This document shows positions 59,701 to 64,000 of a stretch of 64,000 nucleotides of DNA, one piece after another. This DNA is from Phoronis australis (Eukaryota; Phoronida; Phoronidae), in assembly GCA_002633005.1 (NCBI GenBank), contig NMRA01000017.1:829740-893739 (forward strand). The letters are read 5' to 3'. Numbering within the stretch: the first letter of the stretch is position 1; each line of letters opens with the position of its first letter. A program made the translations under genes and the position numbers. The notes beneath the pieces are model-generated. The model was not told where the DNA came from. It saw only the letters and a program-made list of their open reading frames with translations, and made no database searches.

Positions 59701-62324
59701 TACAGGACAATATTTCCCCTCAGGGCACTCTAAGCATCGACTTTGCCCCTTATTTATCTGGTAGTAGCCATTTTTACATGGCTTACACATGACAGGTTTA
59801 ACAGAGTCTTTGTAATATCCTCTGGGGCAAGGTGTGCAGTTGGCCATCCCAGGGGATTTTGCTTCTTCACCAATTCCACATGGAGGGCACTCGATACAGC
59901 CGCTGATGCTGAAATCACAAATTAAGTAAAAAAGTGACCGTCTTCAAAACATTGCCTGCAATTATATACCTACTAACACATAACCCAATTTTGCTTGAAG
60001 TAATGACTTTTAACCATTAGCAATTCAAATAGTGATACAATACAAAATCATCACTTTCTTAAAGTGGTTATAACCCATCTTTCGTCACAAAAAACAACTT
60101 TTGATTGAGACCATTGAAAACATTTAATGGTCTCAAAAAGTCAATAATAAGAGTGATCTTTGGGCTTGGAAAGAACAATAGGACACCTCGTTCTGGAACT
60201 ACAAGTTGTCAAGGTGGGTCACTTTACATGCTAAACATGGTCTAGAGCAATAACAAACAGTTCTTTGCAAAGTTAACAAGAGCACCACTGACAAAGCATT
60301 GATATGCAACCATGACTGTGCAACAGATCTGGGCCACTATCAAGGAACTTCGAAAAACACAACATTGCAACCAGGCGGCACAGCTGTCATCAGATAAGTC
60401 TAAAACTCTGAAGTTGGCGATTTGTGACCTTGACCTTGTGGCTAAATGTGACATTGCTGTAAATGCGTGTCAAGAGTACCAGAGTTTACATACCTGCAAT
60501 GTGATCCAATGCTACACGGTTCACACTTGGTCTGGTCACTGCTAACGTGACTGCCTTCTTTACAAATTGTGCATGTACTCACGTTGACCCTTACGTAACC
60601 TTATGAAGAAACAGAAAAGTTAATTGATTAAATAACGAATCGGAAAGATTATGCTAATAGAGCTGTTCTCACTAAACTTGCTTTGATCACGATGTTAACC
60701 CCAAAACGTCCAATCATAGACAGACCAAGACTGAATGATACATATTCGTTGCTGCATGCCCAAGAGTAGCCACAGTTTTTGCAATAGCCGTTCAGCAGAG
60801 TTTAACTCCAAACAATGATTTCATCATTTTTTACATCAAATTGTGATACACCTGTTGCAACATACAACTGGGCTCACCTGGAAGACAGCTGCAGTTTCTT
60901 TGGCCCCGTTTGCTACAAAAGATGAATAATAATAAGAAATTAAATTCAAAAAGACAAACATCTCTCCCAGTCTAGCATCACCATGTTAATCATCATTGAG
61001 TATTTTAAGTACAGTTCACCGTCATACAACACAGTCTTGATATCGTTAAGGACGAATGTCTCGTTGAGTCTAATGGGATTGATGACATGATCGCTAACGA
61101 TTACTCTGTTGAAGAGGAGACAACTTTTCGCACCAAAGCGAAGTTGCACAACTCCGCATTTTAAACCACCAACTTTGAGAGGAGTTGCGATTGCTAATTA
61201 AGTGCTTGAGTTACACTTTCCATAGACCAGTACTCCGCAAAAGGGGTGTTGATGGGAAGGTGACATCAAAATAATCAGAACCCTGTGACAGCAGTAATAG
61301 CTATCTTCCAACCTCAGGAATGACAAGTTACTATAAAGCTAAGATTTTGCGAAAATAAAGAAGCATTACGTGTCCATTTTTGCTGTAAATGTTACTCACA
61401 GTAATAGTATGTACCGTTAACCATATAGCAGAGCATTTTTAACAATAGATGGCACTGATGAGGCCTAAGAATTATTAACAATTTGGCAACAATAACACCA
61501 ACACCAGAAGTAATAGCAACAACAGTGACTTCATTGTTAATTCTTGGAGACAGCCAAGCCAAAACTTACTTGAGCACCGTTCCAAGGCCACATTTATCAC
61601 AGGTAGTCTGTCCAGCACGAGACTGGTATGTACCTGGGTAAAGACAATCGTATCAAGATAAGAACAAAACATTGATCACAAAGTATATTCAATTGAAAAA
61701 TTGTCGTGTTTCTGTGACTGTAAAAACACACACGCCCAGTGATTTGCAGTGAAAAGGATTGGTAACATTCATATGGAGCCTTTTTCACAGTGACTATATC
61801 TGTGAGCACACTCAGGCTTTCATAATTTCTCAATATTTTCTTAACCCAGGTCACAAACACAACTACACCTTTACAAGGCACCCTGATTGCAGGTAATGGT
61901 TAGTGTGATAATCATTATTATTACAATTATATCCACTCAATCCAAACAAAGTGTTATGCCCCTGATGTCAACTTTCCAAACATGTAAAGTACAAGCTGAC
62001 ACGAGGACGAAATACCCTTTCCCACTATAGCAGCTTATTGCTTTCTGAGTAAAAATGTCATGGCTCGTCACTTGAAATTACAAATTATTCTAACGGCGTT
62101 TCCATCTTGTTAATTATCCTCATGATTTTTTGGCCATTCACCAATCATGACAAGGAATTACTAAATTTCATCTCGTAACTTTTAACATGTCTAGGGTGTC
62201 ACTTTGTGTTACCCACCACGATGTTTATCTCTTACCAGGGGAGCAAGGAGAGCAGTTTACTGTCCCTGTTGTATTTGAGATGCTGCCTGGTTCACAGAGT
62301 GAGCAGGAGACACAACCAGTTACA
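56743..62324 (-). CDS. Cysteine-rich single-pass membrane receptor-like protein, last seven exons (5' partial)
   Basis: Exons in gene order: 62236-62324, 61570-61633, 60878-60912, 60494-60599, 59704-59908, 58100-58262 and 56743-56891. All have GT-AG borders and phases agree, giving 269 residues to TAG at 56743-56745. The extracellular part is a chain of small cysteine modules: CEPGSISNTTGTVNCSPCSPG, then AGQTTCDKCGLGTVL, SHVSSDQTKCEPCSIG, and GYYKDSVKPVMCKPCKNGYY. These match the ephrin-receptor-like / GCC2_GCC3 and TNFR-like pattern. A juxtamembrane segment with six cysteines leads into a transmembrane helix that spans the final intron (VFYVLVGGCSF joined to FVLLVIISGW). A cytoplasmic tail of about 40 residues follows (LRKCYRRAEERKNTS, ending VVYGGY). 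The N-terminal part lies beyond the window. The ligand is unknown. Confidence 0.8.
57472..58038. mobile_element. PIF/Harbinger-type MITE, copy 2
   Basis: 567 bp with the same GGGCTGTTCCAG inverted ends as 16256-16814, flanked by TTA (57469-57471 and 58039-58041). It lies in the last intron of the receptor-like gene. The two copies are alike throughout, so the family was active fairly recently. Confidence 0.87.
58748..58901. repeat. Perfect 77-bp tandem duplication
   Basis: Units 58748-58824 and 58825-58901 look identical, each starting ACACACTTTTGAAGG and ending TTTGTGTGATTG. It lies in the intron between receptor exons 59704-59908 and 58100-58262. The absence of divergence implies a very recent event or an assembly effect. 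Confidence 0.9.
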
Positions 62325-64000
62325 CTGAAAAGGAACACAGAACAGCCATATGACAGCATTCAGTAATATGTCAATTTCTTACTGTGAAGCCAAATTTTTC
62401 ATAACTCGTAGCCAGTACAGCAGGTTTTGGCCTCACATTATGGGATACAACTTGAAACTAAGGTCTTTCCTGAAGCTTCATGGAGACCCTTTGTCTTCTA
62501 TCTTTCAGTGAGTTAGCGTTCCAAATTATACAGGTAACTGCATGACAGTGTTTTCCTGTTCAGTGACTTTAAGAGATGTAGGGGGTTTTGAGTGTGTGAT
62601 AACATCTAGCTTCTTTGTTAACTGCCAAGCACATTCTTTTGCCTGTTATGACAACGAGTAGGCCAATTATCTACCAGGCTTATTACAGACCAGGCATGAA
62701 CACAGTCAAACTCAGAGTGAATTGGTGTATTCCGAAAGAATAGAGTGTCGTAACTTCAGTTGCAGTTGGGCAAATTTGGCGATTCAAAAACTAAACATGA
62801 TCACCATTTGACAAACATTTCAGAAATGCTATATAATTGGTTTATGTTCAAGAATGTTATAACTTAACTTTTATTTTTAACAGCACAGCCCAGTCAGGGT
62901 AGATAGGATCTTATTGGAGATTAGAGCAATTATCGGACAAAAGAGAGCTGGCCCTCAAACCATAAATGCCAGACTGGAGTTAATCAGTCGTGTAAGATAT
63001 TGGATACAGGGGTAAACTTCCCAACTTGTTGCTGGGCTATAGAATCGAACAAGTTGGGAGCAACGAGAAAACACCATAATGGAGAGTCCAATGTAGCTGG
63101 GTAATTACCTCAATGTGAGAATTCACCCCAGCTAACTTGATGTATATCAATTTGAAGTTCACAATTTTGGTTTGACCTAATTAGCCCTGTGTGGGAATTT
63201 ACTCAATACTTAGGCAAAGCGGACAAGTACACAGTTAAGGGAACAGTTGGGATATCATGTGACTTAGATAATGACAACAACATTCAGTAATAACAACACA
63301 AATATAAAAAAGTTAGAGCACATTAACGACTATTCCAGTTAAACCAAGTCACTTCCAACTTCAATGACATTATATATAGTTGAGTTAGAGGGTGAAGTTT
63401 CATCACCAAAAATCTGTTACATTAAAGCCAATTAACAATAACATGCTGAGCCAATGAGGAATTTCATCTTGTATATCAACAAGAAGTACAGAGCGACATG
63501 TCAGGATTTAGCAAACAAAAGGAATGTCAAGGAAATTTTGGTACACTACAAATCATTGCTAGTATTAATTGCTTCACTATATTTGGAACATCAAATGAAT
63601 TTTATGAAGTTTCATTCCAAAAATCATTCTTGAAGATATCAAGTGTCACTGGCCTCCTAAGTTTTTGGAAACAATTTTAGTATGCATAAGGTCCTAAAAG
63701 GACATTTGGGTTATTTTCAAATGTCATTGACAAAACAAATAGAAGAGTGTAATTCACAAACTGCCCAGACATAGGGGTTTGTGCTTCACGCCGTTTAGGT
63801 CTATAACTCTTTCGCTACTGATAAAAATATCCAGATACATAGATAGTGACTGAGGTAAGAACAGGTCACACTGTAGTGACCAGTAGAAACTGCAGACTGA
63901 AGTGAACTTTGCCTTGAGTGATATAATCCTTTATATAACTGATTCAGAAAAGGAGTATATGACACAAAGTTAGTTACTGGTCTGGCGACTTTTTAAAATT
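62325..64000. other. Intron or 5' region of the receptor-like gene
   Basis: By phase, the exon at 62236-62324 needs two bases from an earlier exon, so the gene continues to the right. I found no convincing cysteine-rich exon between 62325 and the window end. Confidence 0.45.

Overview
This is eukaryotic (metazoan) nuclear DNA: AT-rich, with GT-AG introns, AATAAA signals, SINEs, LINE remnants, an LTR element and several DNA-transposon derivatives. Gene content (rolling stone family, retinol saturase, a two-module glycosyltransferase, a cysteine-rich single-pass receptor) suits a marine invertebrate, perhaps a non-vertebrate deuterostome such as a lancelet or hemichordate. That placement is inference. 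Three single n characters (7604, 27838, 31323) mark assembly joins, and repeated sequence sits beside the first two.

Layout. About 1-17 kb: a diverged tandem duplication of an approximately 8-kb unit. Each copy carries one minus-strand rolling stone-like multipass membrane gene (1115-2173 and 9397-10428). The first unit also holds LINE reverse-transcriptase debris, and the second a TTAA-flanked 1.05-kb element. About 17-21.8 kb: no gene recognised. 21.86-25.97 kb: a three-exon plus-strand gene of 763 codons for a type II Golgi-like protein, with a DDD-bearing GT-A module followed by a CHGN-like module. 24.87-27.84 kb is repeated almost identically at 27.84-30.66 kb across an n, which gives a 5'-truncated second copy. 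30.7-35.2 kb: repeats and tRNA-derived SINEs. 35.86-52.11 kb: a twelve-exon plus-strand retinol saturase gene (631 codons plus stop). Its introns contain paired SINEs, a 21-bp minisatellite, an antisense internally deleted BEL/Pao LTR retrotransposon and a strong hairpin. 52-56.7 kb: intergenic, with diverged repeats. 56.74-62.32 kb: the last seven exons of a minus-strand transmembrane receptor-like gene, whose 5' end lies beyond the window.

The genes show no evident shared pathway and there are no operons. The main interest is in genome structure: tandem gene duplication, likely haplotype misjoins, a MITE present in one copy and absent from the other, and two copies of a Harbinger-type MITE whose TIRs and TSDs can be read directly. 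No new multi-gene system is visible.
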